A stretch of 64,000 nt of DNA, taken from NCBI GenBank assembly GCA_028751875.1, contig CM054140.1:57210826-57274825 (forward strand). Direction: 5' to 3'. Position numbers and translations under genes: made by a program. The stretch comes from Rapana venosa. Lineage: Eukaryota > Mollusca > Gastropoda > Neogastropoda > Muricidae. The notes under the pieces are model-generated. The model saw only the letters and a program-made list of their open reading frames with translations, was not told the DNA's origin and ran no database searches. Positions 24,076 through 35,500 of the stretch are shown one piece after another (the stretch's first letter is position 1; every line of letters begins with the position of its first letter).

Positions 24076-24321
24076 ATATATATATATATACATGCAGATG
24101 ATAAATTATGCACATTAAAGATCTTGTAATTCATGTCAGCGCTCAGTGAGTTACTGAAACACAAACGTATCAAACGCACAATCAAACGAACAATGCAACG
24201 GGCTACTCTTGTGTCGGCTGAGGTATATTGTGTGCAAACATTTCTTGTGAATGTAATGTAGAGCAGGTTAGGAAAGGTAAGGTTTGTGTGTGTGTTTGTC
24301 TGATGTATCCCACTTGTGAGC

Positions 24322-24504
24322 ACAGTAGAGAAGCAGAGACGAAACAGGAGAAGTCTTGTACTTTAATGTAAAAAGCCCAGTATTTCTCATAAATCCCCTC
24401 CTCCCCGTAATTACAAAGCCCAGTTATTCATAACCCCCCCCTCCCCGCCCCCCAAAACTCCCCTTTCAAAAGGCCAGTTTGTGGGGTCTCTGCTTCTCTA
24501 CTGT
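24322..24504. mobile_element. Short element with 19-bp terminal inverted repeats
   Basis: ACAGTAGAGAAGCAGAGAC at 24322-24340 and its exact reverse complement at 24486-24504. The interior is AT-rich then C-rich. No target duplication is obvious. MITE-like. Confidence 0.6.
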
Positions 24505-24960
24505 CTTGAAAACATAGGAACAGTTGCATACTTACAACATAAATGCAAAAACTTTTTTTTTTTTTAATTCAGTCATTTTATTTCATTTTTATTTGTACAT
24601 TGTCATGTTTCATTGACATAACATCGAGGTGTTCCATTCTGACAAATACACATCCATACATTGAGAATTCTGTTTGTGTGTGTGTGTTCTCTCCCCCCCC
24701 CCCCCCCCCCCCCGAAAAAAAGCCTTGACAATAGCAGTCAGAGGCTTAGACAATGGGGCTTTACTCCAATGAAAAAGGCTGATGCATGTGCAGCCTGTGA
24801 AAAGGCCACAATGCTCAGCTGCATTTTCATTGGTGGAAAGCGGAGTGAGCTGTTGTCAGAGGGGCGCTTGGGCTCCCTATATAAAGCAACCACCAACGGT
24901 GGTGGGTGGGGGAAACGGTTTTCAGGCCCAGGGGTGGGAGGCGGCAACTGCTACTCCTAT
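24505..24960. other. No gene; poly-C at 24692-24713
   Basis: T-rich, then GT and C tracts. 24740-24960 is complex sequence without a recognised match. Confidence 0.5.
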
Positions 24961-25450
24961 TTAGAACTTCGGTGGTGGGTGGGGAAACGTTTTGCCTGTA
25001 CATATCCCTACATTACACATGCAAGTCACAAACCTGCTTGCTGAGAGGGAGGGAGGGAGGGGAGGGGACGGGAGGGAGGGAGGGGAGGGGGAGGGAGGGA
25101 GGGAATTTAGAACTTCGGTGGTGGGTGGGGAAACGTTTTGCCTGTACATATCCCTACATTACACATGCAAGTCACAAACCTGCTTGCTGAGAGGGAGGGA
25201 GGGAGGGGAGGAGGGGAGGGGACGGGAGGGAGGGAGGACGGAGAGGGACGGGAGGGAGGGAGGGACGGACGGGAGGAGGGGACGAGGAGGGAGGGAGGGG
25301 AGGGGACGGGACGGGAGGGGAGGGGAGGGGAGGGGACAATACCTAAACCTTACAAGAAAAAAGCCCAGGTTACCTGCTGCTCACTTAAAATTCAGAAGTA
25401 AAAGAAGAGACACGCCTGCAGAAATAAATCTGCAGCAAGCATAAAACAAC
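24961..25450. repeat. Tandem duplication with GGGA-rich minisatellite
   Basis: A block of about 100 bp (GAACTTCGGTGGTGGGTGGG to AACCTGCTTGCTGAGAGG) occurs at 24964-25060 and 25110-25195. Each copy is followed by GGGAGG/GGGACG repeats (25041-25110 and 25190-25335). Confidence 0.85.
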
Positions 25451-25999
25451 AAAAGCCACTTAGAACTTAGAAAATTTTTCACAACTGGACTGGACTTCAG
25501 TTGAAGTTTGCCAGCACATCAAATCAACTATTCCAGGAAAGCTTATCTCTCTGACTATTCCATTTTCAAGAAATTCATATCCCTACATTACACATCATGC
25601 AAATCACAAACCTGCTTACTGAGAGAGAGAGGACAATACCTAAACCTTAGAAGAAGAAAAAGCCCAAGTTGCCTGCTGCTCACTTAAAATTCAGAAGTAA
25701 AAGAAGCGACACGCCTGCAGAGATAAACCCGTTACCTCTTCAGAAATTCTTATCTGCAGCAAGCATAAAACAACAAAACAGACACTTGCAACCAGCGCGC
25801 TACACACAAAAGTGTTTCTATGACAAGAAATCCTAATACAAAGACCCAACTAGACTGGGAAATGACAGAACTCCAGTTTAAAAAAAACTATTTCTTCTAT
25901 CTCAAAACAAAACTGACAACACAACTGGAATGGAATATTCGATCTGCTTCAACTTGACTTCAGAAATATAAGAGAAAATGCATGCCCAGAAAAAGAAAA
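25451..25999. other. Diverged repeat units, no gene
   Basis: 25576-25740 repeats 25010-25050 and 25335-25440 (ACAATACCTAAACCTTA, CCTGCTGCTCACTTAAAATT, GACACGCCTGCAGA). The rest shows no coding or RNA feature. Confidence 0.6.
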
Positions 26000-26470
26000 A
26001 AAGATGATTACGCCTAAACCTGTATCTCTTTAGTCATCTTAGAGAACTACGACTACGCCTAAACCTGTATTCTCTTTAGTCATCTCTAGAGAGAAGTAGA
26101 AGACTACGCCTAAACCTGTATTCTCTTTAGTCATCTCTAGAGAGAAGTAGAAGACTACGCCTAAACCTGTGTATTCTCTTTAGTCATCTCTAGAGAGAAG
26201 TAGAAGACTACGCCTAAACCTGTATTCTCTTTAGTCATCTCTAGAGAGAAGTAGAAGACTACGCCTAAACCTGTATTCTATTTAGTCATCTCTAGAGAGA
26301 AGCAGAAGACTACGCCTAAACCTGTGTATTCTCTTTAGTCATCTCTAGAGAGAAGTAGAAGACTACGCCTAAACCTGTATTCTCTTTAGTCGTCTCTAGA
26401 GAGAAGCAGAAGACTACTGCCTAAACCTGTATTCTCTTTAGAAGTGGAAGACAACTACACCTAAACCTCT
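26000..26470. repeat. Minisatellite of about 52 bp, about 10 copies
   Basis: The unit contains ACTACGCCTAAACCTGTATT, CTCTTTAGTCATCTC and TAGAGAGAAGTAGAAG. CCTAAACCT recurs at about 50-53 base spacing from 26009 to 26461. TCTCTAGAGAGA within the unit is self-complementary. Confidence 0.92.
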
Positions 26471-26544
26471 ATCTTTAGAAGAAGAAGAGGACTAATAAAC
26501 TGAACTCTTTCATATAACCTGTCATCTCTTTATCTATTTTTATT

Positions 26545-26895
26545 CATGCCTCAGCTAAAGCTTTGCGATTCACCAATAGTGAGATTTTGACTTTGCATTA
26601 TGACTTCAGAGATGGTGTCTAAACACGATACCTATGCGCATGCGTTTTTGTTTTGATCTGTCATCATCTATTCCTACGGGCATAAAATGGCCTACTCTTC
26701 CAAAAGGGAGAAGAGATTTTTTATGTAAGCGCAAGACGTTTTGCATGCATACAGGACCTTGGTTTATAGTCTCTCTGACATTCAGTTTGATTTTCTCATC
26801 GAACTGGGGAAGAAAAGGCAAGGTTGGGAATTGAACCCAGAACCTCACCGTTTACATGTTAGGTGGGTGAACATCTCGACCATCCTGCTACCTTC
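26545..26895 (-). mobile_element. SINE-3 with tail-2, full copy, between two minisatellites
   Basis: Reading in reverse: GGTAGCAGGATGGTCGAGAT, B box GGGTTCAATTCC, the shared body, then tail-2 ending at ATTGGTGAATCGCAAAG. It separates arrays at 26000-26470 and 26896-28040. Confidence 0.8.
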
Positions 26896-28040
26896 CTCCT
26901 TAGTCACTTCTGTAGAGGTAGAGGAGCACTATTCCTAAACCTGTCATTTATTTTGAAGAAGAAAACTATACCTAAACCTGTCATTTATTTTGAAGAAGAA
27001 AAAAAGAGCACTTTATCTACATCATTTATTTTGAAGAAGAGCACTATACCTAATTCTGTCATTTATTTTGAAGGAGAGAAAAAAAAGCACTATATCTACA
27101 TGTCATTTATTTTGAAGAAAAAGAAGAGCTTTATACCTAAAACTGTCATTTATTTTGAAGAAGAAGAACAGCACTATACCTAAACCTGTCATTTATTTTG
27201 AAGAAGAGCCCTACACCTAAATCTGTTATCTATTTTGGAGAAGAGCACTATACCTAAACCTGTCATTTATTCTGAAGAAGAAGAGCGTTATATCTAAACC
27301 TGTCATTTACTTTGATGAAGAAGAACACAATACCTAAACCTGTCATTTATTTTGAAGAAGAAAAAAGAGCACTATACCTAAAACCTGTCATTTATTTAGA
27401 AGAGCACTATCTATACCTAAACCTGTCATTTATTTTGATGAAGAAGAGCACTATACCTAAACCTGTCATTTATTTTGATGAAGAAGAGCACTATACCTAA
27501 ACCTGTCTATTTTGATGAAGAAGAGCACTATACCTGTCATTTATTTTGAAGGGGAAAAAAAGAGCACTATATCTACATGTGATTTATTTTGAAGAAAAAG
27601 AAGAGCTTTATACCTAAACCTGCCATTTATTTTGAAGAAGAAGACCACTATATCTACATGTCATTTATTTTGAAGAAAAAGAAGAGCTTTATACCTAAAC
27701 CTGTCATTTATTTTGAAGAAGAACAGCACTAACCTAAACCTTCTTTATTGAAAGAAAGCACTATACCTAATTTGTCAACTTTATTTTGAAGGGGAAAAAA
27801 AGCACATATCACATCCATTATTTGAGGAAAAAGAAGAGCTTAACACCTAAAACTGTCATTTATTTTAGAAGAATGATGACATATACACCTAAACTGTCCT
27901 TTATTTTGAAGAGACACAATATAAACCTGTCATTTATTAAACGAACAAAAAGCACTATACCTAAACCTGTCCATTTATTAGACAAAACACTATACTAAAT
28001 CGTGTCATTTATTTACGAAAGAACAAGAAGAGCACATACC
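26896..28040. repeat. Minisatellite of about 40 bp, about 25 copies
   Basis: The unit contains CACTATACCTAAACCTGTCA and TTTATTTTGAAGAAGAAGAG, and degrades toward 28040. It shares the CCTAAACCTGT core with the array at 26000-26470. Open frames across it are by-products of the repeat. Confidence 0.92.
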
Positions 28041-31000
28041 TAAACCTGTGATATCTGTAAAGGATGAGACGCCTCTAAACATGACTCAGAAAAACACTAC
28101 ATCTTTACTGCCAACTTAAATTAAGGAAATAGTGAAAACTGGGAAAAAGATCAACACCAAACGCACCACTTTAGAATGAAGAAAACTGCTAAACTGCGCC
28201 AGTTTAACTCAAAAATACAATAAACCACAAAAACTCCTTGAATCTGCATCTTCTACACTAACTCTATACAATCTTAACGAAGACATTGCAACCAAGAAAG
28301 ATCTTGAACTGTGGAAGAGCAAACCGACGAACACACAACTACACGAAATTCCTATGATTAGAGAAGCAGTATGGATCAACACCATGACACTACAACTGGG
28401 AAATGAGAACCACAGTTTAGAAATGATCTACCACCCCAAAATCCCTTCTGCTTATCTTCTACACAACATACATAACCACATCAATTAATACCACACACAC
28501 CACAAAAATATATATACATGTACGATTTGCATACCATGACATGAACACTATCAAACTCACCTTGTTTCCATGTTTCAGAGTATCTTTAGTGCCCAATCCC
28601 CTCACACACACACACGAACACACACCGGTTTCGTGCCTCCTCCATCTCTCTCCTTTCCCCAAAACTCAATACTAGTATCAAAGCTAATACCAAACCCCAA
28701 GTGTTGATTCTAGGATTTCAAGCAGCAGGAGCTAAATGTGCCGTAAACATCATCAATGAGGGATTTAGCTCCCAACCCCCTAAAAATCCACTCTAAATGC
28801 AAGTGGCTGGGCTTCTTATCTGGCAAAAACAATTTGATTTCATCTGGAAATTACCACATTAAGCGCTTCGATTTGTTTGCTTTACAAGAGTTCTGCGCTA
28901 TATAAATTCCATATATTACCATATTTACCGCTATGGTCAAACTGACCAATGCAAGGCACAAGTTGGCTTCTACAAACTGAAATGGCACGCACTTACTTTT
29001 TTTTGTTTGGTGTTTTTTTAACCGCAAGTTTTCAAATTTCGGATTCCAAATTTTGTTTCCTGATTTTTGCACACAAGCGTTGATACCACTCAGGAACAGA
29101 TTTCCAAAAGATACTCCTGGTTAGCATTTTACATCAAAGTAGCCCACGCATACAGGAAGATATTCTTTCCGACAAAGAAACGAAAAGAACAACTTTGCAT
29201 TCGCCAGATTCGAAAGTAAGATTACACATTGTGGTCACTTCTCCTTTATGGCTAGTTTTCCAGGGTCAGCTTTGTATAGCCCTGTATCTTGGTTGTTGTT
29301 TTTTTAAAGAGATGACAAAGCGACAGTTAAAAAGCAGAAACAGTGGCTGGTCAAAACTCAAGGGTTTTGCCAGTCAAAAATACTGACCGATATGACGCTT
29401 CCCTAACTGTAAAACAAACACATGGCGGCCATCCTGGCAAAACCTGTTGTTCAAGGACACAACCTTTTTTCTTCTTCTCTTTTCCTTTTTACACACTAGG
29501 AGGTGCAGTGCTCAAAACTTAATGATAACATAATGCGAGGTTTCACAATACCCGCAGTCTAGAATCAACACTATAACCCCATTTCATCATAAACTTGCAT
29601 CATTACTTAATTAACCCTCTTGCATTTAATTATTGAAAAAACACTTCGTGGTATTTTGAAAAAAGTGTTCACACAGTTTCAGGAGAAAAACGAATCTACT
29701 TTGACAGGCACACACAACAACACAGGGTACCACTGAGTTATCCCAATGTTTCCACATGTAAAACGCCCCACTGTGAGAGGTGCCTACAACACCACAGGTT
29801 TTGTTGCCAAACACATGTACCCCCCAAGCCTGATTCAAAACTTGAGTGGGCTGCAGCCAATTTCGGCTGGAAATAACTTCAAGAAAAGGACTTCCGGTAA
29901 GCCGGAAGGGATCAGAGTTGAATGCAAGAAGGGTTAAAGCTGATTATTGCTGACCACTTAAAAAAAATCCAAATTCTTCCCCTCCAACTTACAAGGCAAG
30001 TGAAGCAGATAAAATATAAAAAAATTCAGGATAGCACCAGCAACCATTCTGAGCAGATTAGTAATTTACCAATATAACTTGTCTTCCTTAAAACAGAGGA
30101 TAACTGCAGTCCCAGGTCTACTACTGTCATCAAACTTGTGCACACAAAAAAACAAAAAACAAAAAAGAGACAGTACCACAGAGAATGTATGTCTTTTGTC
30201 TTCTTCCTTTCATGGCTGCCAACAGGAACAAAAAGAAAAAAGCAACATTTTTGGGTTTTTTTAGTTTTAAAATGTTCAGGGTCAAGATCTACCAGAAGAA
30301 ACTCGAAACTTACATTGAAACACTGCAATCTGATACAATTCTGAACAGTTTTTGTTTGGCTGGTTTGGTTGGGATTTTTTTGGTTTTGATATTTTCTTTC
30401 TTTTATTAATCATTTTCACAAACCTTCAACTGATAAAGATGACCTCCCTTCAACCATTTTAGCATGTTTAACTCCCCTCTCCCGATCCGTTTCAATCTTG
30501 TTTGTAAGCCTGTCAACCGCAGAGGCCATATCGGGGGCTGTCGCCTCGTAACATTTCTAAATTTCAGATTAAAACTGTGAAAATATATACAGGTTAAAAC
30601 TGGTTGGTTTAAAACCCACTCTACTGTCGTTCCTTGAATCAATGCCCTGGCCAACTATAAGGGTCAGCCCAGAACAATCACCCATGTGGAGAGAGAGAAC
30701 CACATACACAATACATAAAACGAGACCAAACCAAGGCCCGATTCCTTTCAAACCAAACCTTGTTCATCGCAATCAATTTATAACGTCTCGACTCTTACCA
30801 ACTCCCCCATCTTTTCCATAAAATTATCAAACTTCATTTTGCCCAAAGTTTTGTGCTCTTGCTTGGTTCTACATCCTCTATTTGGTCTACAGCCCTCCTC
30901 CCCCCCCCCCCCCCCCCCCCTTCCCAACCCACTTCAAAGTTTAATGAATATTCAGCATGCCCAGCATTTTTTCTTAACTGTCAATTTCAGACAATCTTAC

Positions 31001-31766
31001 ATATCCTTGAGCCCCTAAGCTATACAATCTCCCAAGATTTGAACCTACAACTATTGAACTTCCTTACAACAAGCTTGCTTCCTTCCCAATCAGTATATAC
31101 AATAGCCATTCACTGATCTCTTTCACTTCTGTAATGCCTTGCTTTTGCACAAAGGCTTCGCATGGCACGCACCACTGATACTTTTTACCCCTTCAACTAG
31201 ATAAACAAACTGGTAACTGCTCTTTTTTTTTGGCTAACAGAATTTGAAACGAGATATCGTTGTCCGCAAGCTAAAAGAATTATTAAAAAGGAATCAATCT
31301 CTTTGCAAAAACAACTTTCTTGGTTGGTTTTTTTTTTTAAAAACTTCCCACCCCCATCTGACTCCACCCTGATTTTTCTTCTTTTTTTTAATCGTAAATT
31401 TCAGGAGAAAATCTGTAAATTTATGTCGGAGCCATGCTCTTTGTTTGACTTCACTCTGCTTTGAAGATGAACCAAGCGCACCCCCAAAAGCATCAATAGA
31501 AAAAAAACACACCAACTTCGATCGCAACCTGAAAATAACCACACATTGAATACACACAGAGCCAGAACAACCATCGACAAGGGACTGCACTTTCCTCACC
31601 TCTCTACCTCTCCTAAATTCCTACCAAAATCTCGCTGTTCACCCCCAAACACACACACATACAGTAATTCACTCTTAGCGCACAAACACACACACATGAA
31701 CCCACCCATACACACACACACACATGCACCCACACACTTCCTCCTTCCCTCCCTCCCCCTCTCTTG
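28041..31766. other. Region downstream of GTF2F1, no gene recognised
   Basis: Mostly unique AT-rich DNA. Contains a SINE-2 tail end (28860-28925: GCGCTTCGATTTGTTTGC, GCTATATAAATTCC), a C run (30899-30920) and CA tracts (31650-31735). On the minus strand a possible AATAAA lies at about 30400 (TTTATT in plus) and an ATTAAA near 30940. Either could end the GTF2F1 transcript; I cannot choose. Confidence 0.5.
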
Positions 31767-32381
31767 CTGATTCGGGCTTTTTCAAGGACTCTCCCCCCCT
31801 CTCTCCCTCATTCGGGCTTTTTCAAGGACTCTCTCTCTCCCCCCCTCTCTCCCTCATTCCGGCTTTTTCAAGGACTCTCTCCCCCCTCTCTCCCCTCATT
31901 TGGGCTTTTTCAAGGACTCTCTCTCTCTCCCCTCATTTGGGCTTTTTCAAGGACTCTCTCTCTCTCCTCTCTCCCCTCCCCTCTCCCTCATTTGGGCTTT
32001 TTCAAGGACTCTCTCTCTCTCTCCCCCTCATTCGGGCTTTTTCAAGGACTCTCCCCCCCCCCCTCTCCCTCATTCGGGCTTTTTCAAGGACTCTCTCTCC
32101 CTCATTCAGGCTTTTTCAAGGACTCTCTCCCTCCCTCATTCGGGCTTTTTCAAGGACTCTCTCTCCCCTCTCTCTCCCCCCCTCTCTCTCTCTCCCTCCC
32201 TCTCTCTCTCCCCCTCTCTCCCTCATTCGAGCTTTTTCAAGGACTCTCCCTCCCTCCCTCTCTCTCACCCCCTCTCTCACCCTCCCTCCCTCTCTCACCC
32301 TCCCTCTCTCCCTCCCCCTCTCTCTCTCCCCCTTCTCTCCCTCATTCGGGCTTTTTCAAGGACTCTCTCCCCCCCTCCCTC
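31767..32381 (-). repeat. Minisatellite built from the end of the GTF2F1 coding sequence
   Basis: Twelve copies of a core that reads, on the gene strand, AGTCCTTGAAAAAGCCCGA followed by ATGAG sit downstream of the real stop codon. They begin near 31771, 31811, 31857, 31899, 31937, 31991, 32031, 32073, 32105, 32139, 32226 and 32345 (plus-strand positions). The genuine gene end is at 32382-32402. Each core holds the codons for SLKKPE and the stop. Spacers are pure CT/GA tracts of varying length (period about 32-120). The array would be in the 3' UTR. Confidence 0.9.
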
Positions 32382-32589
32382 TCACTCGGGCTTTTTCAAG
32401 GACAGGTACAGCTTCCTGTTGATGGTGGTACGCTCGGGGTTGATTCTCTTGAGCAGCTGGGCGATGGTGTTGCTCATCTGCTCGATGGTCATGTTCAGCT
32501 TCTTGGAGCGGAACTTCTGCAGCAGGTCCTTGGTGGTCATGGGCTTCCGCTGCAGGTAGACGCGGATCCTCTCCTCCGTGATGCCGTCG
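32382..32589 (-). CDS. GTF2F1: GTF2F1 terminal coding exon, winged-helix domain
   Basis: 208 nt, phase 2 in, ending with TGA at 32384-32382; residues 405-473. Acceptor GTTGGCAG|CGACGG. It encodes the C-terminal winged helix: ITEERIRVYLQRKPMTTKDL, LQKFRSKKLNMTIEQMSNTI, then AQLLKRINPERTTINRKLYL and SLKKPE. In human RAP74 this domain binds the FCP1 phosphatase and TFIIB. The exon is GC-richer than its surroundings. Its last bases and the stop codon are repeated in the array just downstream (31767-32381). Confidence 0.97.
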
Positions 32590-35500
32590 CTGCCAACCAC
32601 ACACATTACACGTGAACTTCGTCTCTCTCGTCGGTCTGTCTTTCTCTCTCTGTCTGTCTCTTCCTCTCTCTCTACGGTTATCGTTTTGTTATGATTTGAA
32701 CTGGGGGGACTGTACTGAAGCCACAGCACACAAACGGTCACCCATCCAAGTGGTAACCATACTCGATGCTGCTTAACCTTAGCTTGGGGGGAAAGCGAGT
32801 GCTCTGACCAATGAGCTATCACGTCCCCTCTTTAACCTCTTAACTGCCCGGTGCAAGTGCACCCTATATGCCGGGGAATAAAATTCTTAGGTACCACCGC
32901 TATGTTAATATCCCTCTTACTCAGAAACTACTACATGAATATTCCTAATAGTCTGCCCAATGACAGTATATATATCGTAGATTACTTCAAGGCAAGCTCA
33001 AATTAGTTAGCATGATATTTCACTGCAAAAAAATATTTAAAATGTACAAAAATCGACCAAAAATACGATTTCTTTATCACCACTGTCATTCTGAGTACCC
33101 CCGATCTCAATAACGTCAAACATAAGTCTAGGCCAAATCTCATTCTTTTTTTTTAATGCACGATCAGCTGAATCATACAAGATCATTTTCATCACTGTTA
33201 GGTAAATCTACAGTTTTATTTGCCACTTTTACAGCTGTGTAAAGTTATTTATGCCTTCAACAAGAAGTGTGAGCCATTTTGAACACGAACTTCCCAAGCA
33301 GTCATGCATAAAAACACAAAATACGAGCTAAAAAACAATCTTTTTTGCTATGGTTTTTGCAGCTGGATGTTGCCAAGCAACAGGAGTGACCTCCATTAAT
33401 TTTAGAGTTATTTCCCTTTAACTGTAGTCAAGGAAGCAGGCTTACTTACTTTGGTTTGACACCCCGGAAATTTTCCAGGTTGTTAGCGTATAGGGTGCAT
33501 GTTTAGCCCCGGAAAATTTCCGAGGTAAGGCAGTCTAGTGGTTAAAAATAAGATTCATTTAATTCAATTCTTCAGTGCATTTCTTGGCTAGAGCTCTGAG
33601 GTTCACCAATGGTGAAATTTGGTGAATGGTGAGATTTTGTGAATACATGCAATCGTTTGCCCACCTTTCACCTGGCTACATTCTTTCAGACTTAAGGGGA
33701 TGAAGTCTAAACATGATACCAGTGCGCATTCGTTTTTTATTTTTTTAAAATTGTTGTCCATTCCTACCAGCATGCAACGGCCTACTCTTCTGAAAGGCGA
33801 AACAGGGTTTAATGTTTTGCATGTATCTACAAATGGGACCTTGATTTAGTCTCATCTGAAGGACTTTTTTGGGGGGGAGTGGAGTCGGTACCAACGTTAA
33901 CTCCGGGGGAAACATCCCCTCAAATAGGGATCGAACCCGCACCATTACATCGTGAGCTCAATGCTCTAACCACTAGGCCACTAGCTCTTCCCTCCCCCTC
34001 CCCCCCCCCCTTTCAATATATTTGGAAAAATGGGAATAAGGAAATGTAGCAATACACAGTATATAAACTTCCACTTACGTCTAGCCTTTTCTTAAAGACG
34101 CATCTTTTGTTGTTACTTATTCTTGATTGTGGATTTTTTAAACCAAAAATAACCCTAGTAGTCGTTACTTAAGATCACTGATTTATGCTCGATACAGCCT
34201 GTACTTGGTGGGTTTGATTTTTAGTTTTGTTTCGTTTTTCACTTGGTATCTAAAAAAGAAAAGAAAAAAGGGTGGCGCTGCTCTTGTGGCGACGCGCTCT
34301 CCCCGGGGAGAGCAGCCGAATTTCACGTAGAGAAATCTCGTGACTTAAAATGGTATAAAATAAAATAAATTAAAATATGCTGTACACTGCAAACTCATAA
34401 ACACAATAAAGCACTGGCAGGTCTGTACTTGAAGTTGACCTGGGAGATTGTAAAACTCCCCACCCTTAATTCTCCAGCCCACACCAAAGTTGGAAACGCT
34501 GGGCCTGATTTTGTCTTGACAATTAACGGCAGTGCAACGCTATTTTCGCTCATAATTATGACGGGCAACAATAGCTGCTGTACTGAACGTTTGACCAAAA
34601 AGCAGATTCTAAGGACATTGCCGAGATTCGAACCCACAACTTCATGAACCCATGGGATTGAATTCGAACAGTCTTAACCACTCCGCTATTACATCCCATC
34701 CATTTTACATTCATAATTAAAATCTAAAATAAAATCACGCACACATATTTTTTTAAAAACCACACAAAGTACTTACCTTGACGATGAGGAGGAAGGTGTG
34801 GAGTGGTCTTTCTTTGATTTTTTGGAAGGAGGGGAATCGCCCTCAGCTTTTCGTTTCACACCTGAAACACATGAGATTAAAATTTGAGGGGGAAAAAAAA
34901 AATTTCCCGTGAGTTTTTTGTTCACTCCATGGTCAGAGCTCTGACGTTCACCATTAACCACTAGACTGCCCCACCCCAGAAATTTTCCGGGGCTAAACGT
35001 GCACCCTATACGCCTATAACCCGGAAAATTTCCGGGGTGTCAAACCAAAGTAAACAAGCCAGCTTCCTTGACTACAGTTAAAGGGAAAGAACTCCAAAAT
35101 TAGTGGGGATCACTCTCCTGTTTTCTTGGCAACATCCAGCTGCAAAAATCATGGCAAAAACGATCGTTTTTTAGCTCGTATTTTGTGTTTTTATGCATGA
35201 CTTCTTGGGAAGTTCTTATTCAAAATGGCTGACACTTCTTGTTGAAGGCATCAATAACTTTACACAGCGGAAAAAATGGCAAATAAAACTTTAGATTTAC
35301 CTGACAGTGATGAAAACGATCGTGTATGATTCAGGAGATCGTGCATTAAAAAAAAAAAAAAAAGAGATTTGGCCTGGACTTATGTTTGACGTTATTGAGG
35401 TGGAGGGTACTCAGAATGACAGTGGTGATAAGGAAAGTGTATCTTTTGTCGATTTTTTACATTTTAAATATATTTTCGCATTGAAATATCATGCTAACTA

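Noticed and set aside
26863..27500. Plus-strand frames repeating IPKPVIYFEEE
   Set aside because: They are produced by the 40-bp minisatellite, and the frames break as soon as units change length.
26000..28040. Regular repeats with similar-sized intervals, possible CRISPR array
   Set aside because: The units are nearly identical throughout, without constant repeat and unique spacers, and the setting is eukaryotic. They are minisatellites.
31764..32615. Plus-strand open frame of 283 codons (Ser/Pro/Phe-rich, repeating GFFKDSL-type units)
   Set aside because: It is the antisense of the GTF2F1 end-derived array and of the last exon. It stays open because the repeat lacks stops in that direction, and the real gene is on the minus strand.
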